Shown: positions 1 to 6,477 of the stretch, piece by piece
Layout of the letters: each line of letters opens with the position of its first letter
How positions within the stretch are numbered: the first letter of the stretch is position 1
NCBI GenBank assembly: GCA_003552745.1
Contig: PUOG01000145.1
Span: 1-17,618 of the forward strand
Source of the DNA: Spirochaetaceae bacterium
Lineage (GTDB): Bacteria > Spirochaetota > Spirochaetia > DSM-27196 > SKKC01
Direction: 5' to 3'
DNA length: 17,618 nt
Translations under genes and position numbers: made by a program
The notes under the pieces: generated by a model
What the model was told of the DNA's origin: nothing
The model's database searches: none
Seen by the model: only the letters and a program-made list of their open reading frames with translations

Positions 1-1
1 A

Positions 2-922
2 AGCGGAATCGGCGGCCTCAACGTCCAGCACGAAAACTCCGTCGCCCTCGAAACCCGGGGAGCCCGCCGTGTGAGTCCGTTCTATATCCCGATGTCGATC
101 GGGAATATGGCATCCGGTCTGCTCAGTATGACCTACGGCTTCACCGGGCCGAATATCAGCCTGCAGACCGCGTGCGCGACCGCGAATCACTCGATCGCGA
201 TGTCGCAGCTGATCATCCGCAGCAATATGGCCGACGTTATGATCGCCGGTGGGTCCGAGGGGGTCGTCGACGAGCTGGCGATCGCCGCGTTCGCGAATAT
301 GCGGGCGCTCTCGAGCAGAAACGACGATCCGCAGGGGGCTTCGCGACCATACGACCGCGATCGCGACGGGTTCGTGCTCAGCGAGGGGGCGGCCATACTC
401 ATCCTCGAGGAGTATGAGCATGCCCGACGAAGGGGCGCCCCGATCCTCTGCGAGGTTCGGGCCTGCGGATTGTCCGGAGATGGATATGATTTCGTCGCCC
501 CGGACCCCGAAGGGCGCGGCGCGGCGCTCGCAATGCGCATGGCACTCGATCAGGCAGAGCTCTCACCGAATGAGGTCGACTATGTTAACACCCACGGTAC
601 ATCCACACCGGTAGGCGATATCGCCGAGATACATGGAGTGTACGATCTCTTTCGCGAGAGTGCCGACCGTACCTTTGTCGGCTCGACCAAGTCGTATCAC
701 GGGCATCTGCTGGGAGCGACAGCCGGACTGGAGGCCATTCTCACGATCAGCGCCATGCAGCACGGGCTCGTGCCGGCCAACCTGAACCTCGAGAATCCCG
801 ATCCCGAGCTGCCGGATATTCGCATCCCCACCGAAGCGGTGGAAAACCCGATTCGCGCGGCGATCTCAAATTCGTTCGGATTCGGTGGCCACAATTCGAG
901 CCTGGTGCTCGCTCAGGTATAG
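2..922 (+). CDS. fabF: Beta-ketoacyl-ACP synthase II (FabF), 5'-truncated by window edge
   Basis: This cytosolic condensing enzyme joins malonyl-ACP to a growing acyl-ACP in fatty-acid elongation. The reading frame is open from base 2, so 306 residues are visible and roughly 105 N-terminal residues lie outside the window (the family is about 410 aa). The visible part starts with SGIGGLNVQHENS, typical of FabF. The thiolase-fold triad is present: the nucleophile Cys in TACATANHS (codon 173-175), the first His in NTHGTSTPVGD (codon 593-595), and the second His in the KSYHGHLLGATAG motif. The glycine-rich C-terminal GFGGHNSS motif is also intact. The internal GTG at 71 lies inside the conserved core and is not the real start. 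The gene is convergent with the PAP2 gene, with a hairpin between the two stops. FabB or a polyketide synthase is less likely, because the sequence reads as a plain single-domain FabF. Confidence 0.95.
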   Translation, partial: SGIGGLNVQHENSVALETRGARRVSPFYIPMSIGNMASGLLSMTYGFTGPNISLQTACATANHSIAMSQLIIRSNMADVMIAGGSEGVVDELAIAAFANMRALSSRNDDPQGASRPYDRDRDGFVLSEGAAILILEEYEHARRRGAPILCEVRACGLSGDGYDFVAPDPEGRGAALAMRMALDQAELSPNEVDYVNTHGTSTPVGDIAEIHGVYDLFRESADRTFVGSTKSYHGHLLGATAGLEAILTISAMQHGLVPANLNLENPDPELPDIRIPTEAVENPIRAAISNSFGFGGHNSSLVLAQV

Positions 923-934
923 GACCGGGGGCAC

Positions 935-962
935 CGGCGGGCTCTTGTGTGCACACCCGCCG
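935..962. terminator. Hairpin between convergent fabF and PAP2 genes
   Basis: A 7-bp perfect stem, CGGCGGG (935-941) with CCCGCCG (956-962), encloses a loop that can itself pair TGTG with CACA. It lies exactly between the fabF stop at 922 and the PAP2 stop at 963, the usual place for a bidirectional terminator. There is no clear T-run on either side, so intrinsic termination is an inference. Confidence 0.45.
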
Positions 963-2000
963 TCAACCGTCGAGCTCGCTACGCACACGGGTCCGCCGGG
1001 TGTCGGGACGTCCGGCATCGGCGACCCATCGAACAGGAACGCGGGCGGCCAACCGTTCGGCCGGACCATAGAGCGCCGTCGTTACCGGGAAGAGCAGAAG
1101 CGTCGCGGCGACACCGAAAAATACGTCGACGGCGTAGTGCGCATAGAGATAGACCGTCGAGATGACGAGCAGGAGGGTCAGTGGCGCAAAGAGCCGAAAC
1201 AGGTAACGATTCCACCTCCTGTTCAGTTCGATGGCGATAAGGCTGACCGCCACGTGCGAGGAGGGTAACGCCGCGCCCGCGAGGTTGGAGTTATCGAACA
1301 CCAGGCGCATCAGCCACGCGAAAAGGTATCCGTCGAGGTCGCTGTACCACGCCTCGCGCAGCGGCTCGATGTAATACTTCGGTCCGTGCACCGGGTAGAA
1401 GAGATACCAGACATAGAGAATGGCAAAGCTTGCGGTGATAATGAAGAGCCCACGCTCAGCACGGAGGCGCGACAGCCGGTTTTCGCGACCTCGAAAATAG
1501 AGTCTCCACATTCCCACCGTAATCAGAAGGTAGTAGAAAAAATAGGCGAAGTAGAAAATCTCGTTGAGCCACGGCAGATGACCGAAGAGCGCCGGAAGCT
1601 CGACCGCCGGTTGAAAACCGAATATCGCTTCGTCCATCCGGTAGTAGATCGCATCGAACGATGCGCCGCCGGCGATCCGTTGGCTCAGGTAGATCACCTC
1701 CGGGAAGAAGAGCGCATACATCGCCTGGACATAGAACGTTCTCACGAAGCCGATCGGCTCTCCACCGCGCCGGGTGTACCATCGAACGAGCAGGAGTATG
1801 GTCGGAAGGCAGGCGAACCAGGCCAACGCCGCACCTGCGTTCCGGTCGAGCGGTATGGCACCGACTTGTATTTCGTGCGTCCCGATAAAAACGAGGTTGA
1901 GCGACGCGAAAAGGAGACAGATACCACCCGCAATCAGATCGACAGCGCGCAATCGCTCCGCCGCGCGCGAAGTCGCGGTCAACGTCATCGAACGATTCAT
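963..2000 (-). CDS. PAP2-superfamily integral membrane protein (phosphatase or IPC-synthase-like)
   Basis: This 345-residue membrane protein is likely a lipid phosphatase or phospho-alcohol transferase acting at the membrane face. Hydrophobic segments lie near residues 21-41, 57-73, 89-106, 147-165, 185-203, 246-258, 272-288 and 291-310. The PAP2 C2 motif is PSSH at 246-249. The C3 motif is STVYLYAHYAVD, with His288 and Asp292, and it resembles SRxxxxxHxxxD but with Thr in place of Arg. The first motif may be GPKYYIEP near 206-213, as in the PAP2_3 (Aur1/IPC synthase-like) branch. The open frame extends upstream to 2144, but that part overlaps the divergent channel gene and lacks membrane character. 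I therefore chose the ATG at 2000, preceded by a weak AGGCGA. Substrate unknown. Confidence 0.82.
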   Translation of the reverse strand: MNRSMTLTATSRAAERLRAVDLIAGGICLLFASLNLVFIGTHEIQVGAIPLDRNAGAALAWFACLPTILLLVRWYTRRGGEPIGFVRTFYVQAMYALFFPEVIYLSQRIAGGASFDAIYYRMDEAIFGFQPAVELPALFGHLPWLNEIFYFAYFFYYLLITVGMWRLYFRGRENRLSRLRAERGLFIITASFAILYVWYLFYPVHGPKYYIEPLREAWYSDLDGYLFAWLMRLVFDNSNLAGAALPSSHVAVSLIAIELNRRWNRYLFRLFAPLTLLLVISTVYLYAHYAVDVFFGVAATLLLFPVTTALYGPAERLAARVPVRWVADAGRPDTRRTRVRSELDG

Positions 2001-2040
2001 TGCGATTCGCCTATGTTCGTGTATTTTAGAGGATACCGCA
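2001..2040. promoter_or_regulatory. Short divergent intergenic region between PAP2 and potassium channel genes
   Basis: Only 40 bp separate the two divergent start codons, so the promoters must overlap each other or reach into the coding regions. A TAAAAT hexamer on the minus strand (2023-2028) could be the -10 of the PAP2 gene, but no good -35 stands at the right distance. AGAGGA at 2028-2033 is the ribosome binding site of the channel gene, 7 nt before its ATG. Confidence 0.4.
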
Positions 2041-2892
2041 ATGGCAGAAATGACGCGCCGGGAAAAAGTCCACGAGATGCTGGACGGCGGAGGTCGTGCA
2101 GTAAACTCCGCAGCGCTCGAGACCATCATAGGCTCGCTCATCATCGCGAACGTTGTTGCGGTGGTGCTCGAATCGTTCGATCCGCTGGCGTTACGCTACG
2201 GCGCCTTCTTTCGCTGGTTCGAGCTGCTGTCGGTCACGCTATTCACGATCGAGTATCTGCTCCGCCTATCGGTCAGCGATCTGCGCTATCCCGAAAGCCC
2301 TCCGTTCCTCGCGGCGATACGCTATATCGTCTCACCGCTTGCGATCGTCGACCTCGCCGCGATACTTCCGTTCTATCTGCCGCTTCTCATACCGCTCGAC
2401 CTTCGCGCACTGCGTATTCTCAGGCTCGCCCGCGTCATGCGTATGCTCAAACTCAACCGCTACACATCGGCGATCGGAACGATGCGAACCGTGATAATCA
2501 AGAGGCGCGACGAGCTGGGGATCACCTTCTTCCTCACTGCGTTGACCATAGTTTCGGCCGCGACGCTCATGTACTACGTCGAGTCTCCGCTTCAGCCCGA
2601 AGCGTTCACGAACATCGTGACTTCGATATGGTGGGCGGTCGCAACACTCACCACCGTCGGATACGGAGACATATATCCGATCACTCCCCTCGGCCGGGTT
2701 CTCGCCGGCATCGTAGCGATCTCCGGGATCGGCCTTGTCGCCCTTCCCACCGGTATACTCGGTTCGAGCTTTCTCGAGGAGTACAACGCGAAACGGATAC
2801 GAGCCGCCGATCGAAATCGTCGCTACCGGCGGCGAGAACCGAAGGCGACTCGTGGTACATGCAGAAAACGTTCTCGGCGCCGGCCGAGTTAG
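2041..2892 (+). CDS. Voltage-gated potassium channel, six-transmembrane Kv type
   Basis: The 283-residue product is an inner-membrane cation channel subunit, presumably tetrameric. The order is S1 near residues 27-45, S2 57-78, S3 94-117, then a charged S4 at 120-140 with arginines at positions 122, 125, 128, 131, 134 and 140. S5 is near 159-180, the pore helix and potassium selectivity filter TTVGYGD at 204-210, and S6 at 217-247. The C-terminus is a short, very basic tail (RRYRRREPK...) without a recognisable RCK or cyclic-nucleotide domain. The ATG at 2041 follows AGAGGA. The open frame runs further upstream to 1774, but that part is only the antisense of the PAP2 gene. The stop lies 4 bp from the convergent DeoR gene's stop. 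TVGYGD gives strong support for potassium selectivity; the physiological role is not shown. Confidence 0.92.
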   Translation: MAEMTRREKVHEMLDGGGRAVNSAALETIIGSLIIANVVAVVLESFDPLALRYGAFFRWFELLSVTLFTIEYLLRLSVSDLRYPESPPFLAAIRYIVSPLAIVDLAAILPFYLPLLIPLDLRALRILRLARVMRMLKLNRYTSAIGTMRTVIIKRRDELGITFFLTALTIVSAATLMYYVESPLQPEAFTNIVTSIWWAVATLTTVGYGDIYPITPLGRVLAGIVAISGIGLVALPTGILGSSFLEEYNAKRIRAADRNRRYRRREPKATRGTCRKRSRRRPS

Positions 2893-2896
2893 CTCG

Positions 2897-3655
2897 CTAT
2901 TCCGGCAGGATAACCTCGACACCCTCGTCGCGGAACGCATCGATGAGTCCGGGTTCCATCCGATCTGTTACGAGATAGTTGATCCGAGACCAGTCGCATA
3001 TCGCCGCCATGAGACGTTTGCCGAGCTTGGAAGAGTCGACAAGAAGACATACCGTATCAGCTGCAGCGATAATCAGCCGCTTTGTTTCGGCTTCGAGCAG
3101 ATTCGGCCCGGTGGGACCGTGTTCCAACGTGTACCCGCCTGCCCCGATGAAAGCGATATCGGCATGAACGTGCTGATAGAGCGCGCGTGCGAACTCTCCC
3201 ACCATTGCGAGCGACGGCTTTCTCAACACGCCTCCGCTGACGATCAGATCGATCTCCGTCGCATCGGCAAGCTCAAGAATAACCGGAATAGAGCTCGTGA
3301 TCACGGTGAGCGGGAGATCGCTCAAACGCCCTGCAAGTACGGCGTTGGTGCTCCCGGAATCCAGTATGACCGTCGATCCGGGATCGAGCAGTTTAACCGC
3401 AGAGCGGGCGATTGCATCCTTCGCCTCCCGGTGTTCATGAATCGTATTGGTCACGTAGCGAGGAAGCTCACCTCGTTCCGGTGCCAGAACAACGCCGCGC
3501 GAGCGAACCGCGAGGCCACGTCGCTCGAGGTCCGCAACATCCGCTCGGATCGTAACGCGAGTCACATCGAGCCGCGCGGCCAGTTCATCGATCCGCGCTG
3601 AACCGCTCTCTTTGAGTTCTTTCAGTATCTCGCGTCTGCGCTCGATATTGGTCAC
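2897..3655 (-). CDS. DeoR/GlpR-family transcriptional regulator
   Basis: This is a 252-residue cytosolic repressor. The N-terminus has the DeoR winged-helix signature (ERRREILKELKESG, then RIDELAARLDVTRVTIRADVADLERRG at about residues 5-47). The C-terminal sensor domain starts with HREAKDAIARSAVKLL and has the sugar-phosphate-binding DSGSTN loop (99-104), the GGVLR motif (141-145), FIGAGGYTLEHG (169-180) and the D(S)SK motif near 207-210. The frame is open up to 3898, but that part overlaps the PP2C-like gene and looks non-coding. The GTG at 3655 fits the normal family N-terminus; no Shine-Dalgarno is visible, and a -10-like TATAGT lies 7 nt upstream, suggesting a leaderless start. Most relatives sit beside sugar catabolic genes; here the upstream neighbour is a PP2C-like gene 50 bp away, so the effector and target operon are unknown. 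Confidence 0.9.
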   Translation of the reverse strand: MTNIERRREILKELKESGSARIDELAARLDVTRVTIRADVADLERRGLAVRSRGVVLAPERGELPRYVTNTIHEHREAKDAIARSAVKLLDPGSTVILDSGSTNAVLAGRLSDLPLTVITSSIPVILELADATEIDLIVSGGVLRKPSLAMVGEFARALYQHVHADIAFIGAGGYTLEHGPTGPNLLEAETKRLIIAAADTVCLLVDSSKLGKRLMAAICDWSRINYLVTDRMEPGLIDAFRDEGVEVILPE

Positions 3656-3662
3656 GGACAAC

Positions 3663-3691
3663 ACTATACGAGCGCTGTCCGGCCGCCGCAA
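3663..3691 (-). promoter_or_regulatory. Candidate promoter of the DeoR-type gene (leaderless start)
   Basis: On the minus strand TTGCGG (3686-3691) and TATAGT (3663-3668) are separated by 17 bp. The -10 matches the sigma70 consensus at 5 of 6 positions, while the -35 keeps only TTG. The -10 ends 7 nt before the GTG start, so transcription would begin at or next to the start codon. It lies just downstream of the PP2C-like gene's stop (3706) and would let the regulator be expressed separately. Confidence 0.45.
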
Positions 3692-3705
3692 GGACGCGAT
3701 GGCGA

Positions 3706-4536
3706 TTACGGTATCTCGATCCGGATATACGCCCTGTCGTCGAACGATCGCTGCCCGGGATACGCTCCCTTGGTCGAACGAAGCGATCGAAATAGCAACG
3801 GATCCTGCTCGAGCAGCTTGCCAAGCACTCGTTCGCTTTCGGCCAGCGTCATTCGCGGGTCCGGATAACCATCCGATGCGAGAACCAACTGCCGGCAATC
3901 ATCCGGAATTCTCTCGATCCGGATACCACGTTTCGCCGGCAGGAAGCCGTCGAGCACGTGGTAGTTGAAGTCGGAACTGAGTTCCCGATTCTGAAACCGA
4001 CTCTGCAGCACGAGAAAAGGAGCGACTGCAGCTCGACCTTCATCGTTTCGAAGAAGCTCTGCTTCATTCGCCCCATCGAAGACCCGCGATTCGAGAACGA
4101 ACGCTCTCAACTCCGCGAGAAGATGGTCGATGCGCTTGTCGTTTTGAATGAGATCGTTCTCTGTCCGCGCGAGACAATCGCCCACCATCCAGACTTCTCG
4201 CCGATGTGCCGAGTACACGGCTATCGAAGCGCTCGCCCGAGAAGCAGGCTCTCTTTCCATCCGATTTACGATGTTGTTTTGTGCGTACCAGTCGGATATC
4301 CGACGATCCATCATTTCGATCAACTCGTTTGGTCCGCACTCCGGATCGGCATCTTCGAGACCCTCGAGAATCAGATCGCGAGCCACCCGTCCTGGAGTTC
4401 GATCGGCGAAACGCTTGCCGCTTTTGTCCGTCGACCCGTCGACGACCGCGACGAAATGCTCGCCGGCAAAGACTCCGTCTTCACATTCGGCGGGGTCCGA
4501 GTGTTTGCCGTGAACACAGTGTTCAACTACGCGCAT
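3706..4536 (-). CDS. PP2C-like protein serine/threonine phosphatase domain protein
   Basis: The 276-residue protein looks like a small, divergent, soluble PPM/PP2C phosphatase. The metal-binding landmarks can be traced: ED-GV at residues 19-22, VVDGSTD at 31-37 (Asp33-Gly34), SASIAVY at 102-108, then MVGDC at 117-121 (Asp120), LASDGYPD at 219-226 (Asp222), and SFDDRAYI at 264-271 (Asp266/267). This is the usual motif order for the fold. The N-terminus (HCVHGKHSD) is unusual. The start is the ATG at 4536 with GGAG (4542-4545) 5 nt upstream. A 32-codon ORF ends 10 bp inside this gene in another frame, suggesting translational coupling. The downstream neighbour is a DeoR-type regulator. No kinase partner lies nearby and the substrate is unknown; a pseudo-phosphatase cannot be excluded. 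Confidence 0.7.
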   Translation of the reverse strand: MRVVEHCVHGKHSDPAECEDGVFAGEHFVAVVDGSTDKSGKRFADRTPGRVARDLILEGLEDADPECGPNELIEMMDRRISDWYAQNNIVNRMEREPASRASASIAVYSAHRREVWMVGDCLARTENDLIQNDKRIDHLLAELRAFVLESRVFDGANEAELLRNDEGRAAVAPFLVLQSRFQNRELSSDFNYHVLDGFLPAKRGIRIERIPDDCRQLVLASDGYPDPRMTLAESERVLGKLLEQDPLLFRSLRSTKGAYPGQRSFDDRAYIRIEIP

Positions 4537-4625
4537 AGTCGCTCCAATTCCGGCGGACCGGCGGAGTCAGGCATACCGGTAACGAAGAGGAGCGATAACG
4601 ATCTCGAAACGAAACTGTGACCCAT
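4527..4625 (-). CDS. Short leader ORF (32 aa) overlapping the start of the PP2C-like gene
   Basis: The small ORF starts with an ATG at 4623-4625 and ends at a TAG at 4527-4529. It has one of the best ribosome binding sites in the window: AGGAGGAA (4631-4638) 5 nt before the ATG. The peptide begins MGHSFVSRSL, has a short hydrophobic stretch (SLSLLFVTGM) and ends PPELERLCA. It matches no family I know. Its last 10 bases overlap the first 10 of the PP2C-like gene in another frame, so terminating ribosomes would stop next to the downstream start codon and its GGAG. The simplest reading is a leader peptide that couples or controls translation of the phosphatase gene. It could also be a non-functional ORF with a chance binding site. 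Confidence 0.45.
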   Translation of the reverse strand: MGHSFVSRSLSLLFVTGMPDSAGPPELERLCA

Positions 4626-4630
4626 GCGTC

Positions 4631-4694
4631 TTCCTCCTACACCACGTAGCGAACACCACGAACCGAGAGTACCGGTATTGGGTAGGAAAGTCTA
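4631..4694 (-). promoter_or_regulatory. Upstream region of the leader ORF: SD, direct repeats and possible promoter
   Basis: This is part of the 224-bp stretch between the leader ORF and the AadK-like gene. The strong SD AGGAGGAA lies at 4631-4638. Next to it is an exact 8-bp direct repeat, ACACCACG on the plus strand at 4639-4646 and 4653-4660, 14 bp apart. An 8-bp palindrome TACCGGTA is at 4670-4677, with a second copy inside the leader ORF at 4574-4581. A minus-strand TAGACT (4689-4694) is identical to the -10 of the sugar operon, but its candidate -35s (TTTACC with a 15-bp or TTGTTT with a 19-bp spacer) are badly spaced. The rest, 4695-4750, is AT-rich without a clear feature. Confidence 0.3.
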
Positions 4695-4750
4695 CGCAAT
4701 ATTTCGAAAGGTAAAACAACTCAAAGAGAAGAATAAGGTAAGATGGTCGG

Positions 4751-4835
4751 GCGCGCAATCGCGCATTCTCGGATTCGGGCGACGCCGCCCATTTCGGCGA
4801 AACCGTCGCCCATAAGGGCTTGCCGCGGTGGGCAA
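4751..4835. repeat. Stem-loop-rich intergenic block downstream of the AadK-like gene
   Basis: Three inverted repeats lie in 85 bp. GCGCG (4751-4755) pairs with CGCGC (4760-4764) around CAAT. GGGCGAC (4777-4783) pairs with GTCGCCC (4805-4811), with an inner GCCG/CGGC pair at 4784-4787 and 4795-4798. TTGCC (4820-4824) pairs with GGCAA (4831-4835). The block follows the stop of the AadK-like gene (4850) and on the minus strand leads into a pyrimidine-rich stretch (4720-4745), so it may terminate transcription. Its compound structure also recalls REP-type dispersed palindromes, which one window cannot prove. Confidence 0.45.
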
Positions 4836-4849
4836 ACGTGGAATGCAGG

Positions 4850-5806
4850 TTAGTGCGACCTTCGCCACAGCTCGTACTGTTCGCCGAGCAGCGCGCTGAC
4901 CGCCTCATCGGTGTGTGAGGGATATCCCGAGCTCGCGTCGGTGCGGTCCGGCAGAAGTCGCTCACAGAGCTCTTCGCCGATCCGCCCCACGAGCTCCCCG
5001 GATTCGAGGGTCGCTCGCCACGTATCCTCCTCATCGGAGCCCGCGAACGTTCGCAGATAGTGTTGCCAGACCGACTCGGGAAGGTGCTCGTGGAGCCTCC
5101 GGCCCGAAAGGCCGGTGTTGATCGGCTCATCCGCCAGGGCGACCGCGTACCACCGCAGCAACGGGGTAATCATCTCAAAGCGGATCACCGACTCGAGCAT
5201 GAATCGCGCAAGGTTCAGCTCGCCGCGGCAGAGCGCCTTGCCGACGTACAGAACATCCCACCAGAACGAGTTCACTCGATCGACGACTTCATCGAGGGTC
5301 GCCGGCTCGTCGACGTGAAGTGATCTCCCCCGGGTCGGCCGATCGGAGTGCAGGCCGGTTGCTCCCGCGATCGCATCGCCGTCGATTGTCTGCGAAGCTG
5401 GTGGCGCGCCGGTCATCTCGTCCGTGTCGTCGATTACCCACCCCGTCTCCTTGTCCAGCAGCAGCATCCACGCATCCCTGCCGGTCTCGGCGAACGCAGA
5501 ATCGCTCCCGGTGATCTGGAAGTCGATCCGCAGCCCGTCGCGGTACTGCACGAGTTGCGTAATCCAATCGGGGCCGGTCGTCGGCCGCGGAGTCAGGGGC
5601 CAGCGCACGGCAATCTCGCCGAACTCCTCCGGCCAGGACGATTCATCGGTGAATGGGCGTGTGTTGCGCACGAAGAGCTCGATATCGTAGTCGGAGAACT
5701 CATCGACCGAGCCTTCCGGATTCGCGCGAGAGCCGACAAGACGCACCGCCCGGATGTTTTCGTGCGATCGTGCCCATCTAACAATCCGTCGAACCGGCTC
5801 GCTCAC
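4850..5806 (-). CDS. AadK/ANT(6)-like nucleotidyltransferase
   Basis: The 318-residue cytosolic protein resembles streptomycin (aminoglycoside) 6-adenylyltransferases, which transfer AMP from ATP to the drug. The nucleotidyltransferase core is clear: VRLVGSRANPEGS at residues 21-33 (GSR motif), SDYDIELFV at 38-46 with the metal-binding Asp39 and Asp41, and the third acidic residue in LRIDFQI at about 92-98 (Asp95). The C-terminal part has the helical RVNSFWWDVLYVGKALCRGE and RFEMITPLLRWY stretches of that family. The start is a GTG at 5804-5806 with GGAGG (5815-5819) 8 nt upstream. It lies 105 bp downstream of the DinB-family gene on the same strand. Chromosomal homologues need not give resistance, so the substrate is inferred from family only. 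The product is slightly longer than typical AadK. Confidence 0.85.
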   Translation of the reverse strand: MSEPVRRIVRWARSHENIRAVRLVGSRANPEGSVDEFSDYDIELFVRNTRPFTDESSWPEEFGEIAVRWPLTPRPTTGPDWITQLVQYRDGLRIDFQITGSDSAFAETGRDAWMLLLDKETGWVIDDTDEMTGAPPASQTIDGDAIAGATGLHSDRPTRGRSLHVDEPATLDEVVDRVNSFWWDVLYVGKALCRGELNLARFMLESVIRFEMITPLLRWYAVALADEPINTGLSGRRLHEHLPESVWQHYLRTFAGSDEEDTWRATLESGELVGRIGEELCERLLPDRTDASSGYPSHTDEAVSALLGEQYELWRRSH

Positions 5807-5882
5807 GATTCACCCCTCCAGTACAACGTTTCGGCCGCACCGGGCAACCGCTATCCCGCATAGGCCACGTTCGCCATCATCA

Positions 5883-5898
5883 TTCGCAGCGTTGCGAA
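5883..5898 (-). terminator. Small hairpin between DinB-family and AadK-like genes
   Basis: A perfect 6-bp stem, TTCGCA (5883-5888) with TGCGAA (5893-5898), has a 4-nt loop and starts 14 nt after the DinB-family stop. No T-run follows it on the minus strand, so it may be only a weak terminator or an RNA processing site. The rest of the 105-bp gap shows nothing else apart from the downstream SD. Confidence 0.3.
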
Positions 5899-5911
5899 CT
5901 CGACTCCCTCC

Positions 5912-6400
5912 CTACCGTTCGAGCTCCGAACGCCAGTGGCCGAGGATCTGCCGCCCCATGACGAATTCGCCGAGATGGTAGGCGGTGTGGTCGATCGCGA
6001 GGAGTGCCGCCCGGTAGACGGTTCGCCCACCCATGTGCTCGGCCGGCGCAAAGAGATCGCACTCCGGCGACTCGATGAACTCGATGAAGCGCTCGCGGTC
6101 ATGCCGGATCGCCTCGATCGTCCGATTCCACCCTGCGCGGTCTACGGTCGCATCGCGAGGCGGCCAGTATTCGTCCGGCCATGCCGGCGAGGAGTGCCCC
6201 GGCTTCGACGCATAGAGGAAGAGGTCGTCCTGAGCGATCCGGATGTGCTCGAGCTGATGGTGAAAGGAGTACGGCACATGCGACGGCCGCTCGTTCATGA
6301 GCTCATCCGGAAAATCACGCACCGCATCCTCGAGCGTCAGGTGCGCTCCCTCACCGCGCAAACCGGCGACAAGTCGACTCTTCGCTTCATCTGTAGCCAT
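5912..6400 (-). CDS. DinB-family (YfiT-like) putative metal-dependent protein
   Basis: The protein is about 162 residues, the usual size for the four-helix-bundle DinB/YfiT superfamily. These proteins bind a divalent metal with three histidines, and some act as thiol transferases. Likely ligands are a His in YSFHHQLEHIRIAQDDL (residues 45-61) and His138 and His142 in LLAIDHTAYHLGEFV (133-147), a family hallmark. Two ATGs lie six bases apart (6406 and 6400). GGAG at 6410-6413 is 9 nt before the second but only 3 nt before the first, so I chose 6400. Frame upstream of 6406 overlaps the kinase gene and looks non-coding. The gene follows the histidine kinase by 77 bp on the same strand and may be co-transcribed. 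The reaction is unknown. Confidence 0.8.
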   Translation of the reverse strand: MATDEAKSRLVAGLRGEGAHLTLEDAVRDFPDELMNERPSHVPYSFHHQLEHIRIAQDDLFLYASKPGHSSPAWPDEYWPPRDATVDRAGWNRTIEAIRHDRERFIEFIESPECDLFAPAEHMGGRTVYRAALLAIDHTAYHLGEFVMGRQILGHWRSELER

Positions 6401-6477
6401 AGCCATCCTCTCCTTTGCACGCGTGCGATGCAGCGAAGCGTGGTTACCCGCGCTGTCACGCCGCTGTCGCCCGCTAT

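Noticed and set aside
1386..2978. Long plus-strand ORF of 530 codons.
   Set aside because: Its sequence is rich in Arg, Ser and His without any domain, and it is antisense to the PAP2 gene and out of frame with the channel gene; it is a shadow of two well-supported genes.
4567..5130. Minus-strand ORF of 187 codons covering the gap between the AadK-like and PP2C-like genes.
   Set aside because: Its first part overlaps the AadK-like gene in another frame and the rest passes through stem-loops; composition is not protein-like.
5851..6102. Minus-strand ORF extending past the end of the DinB-family gene.
   Set aside because: Serine-rich out-of-frame shadow of the DinB-family gene with no ribosome binding site at its start.
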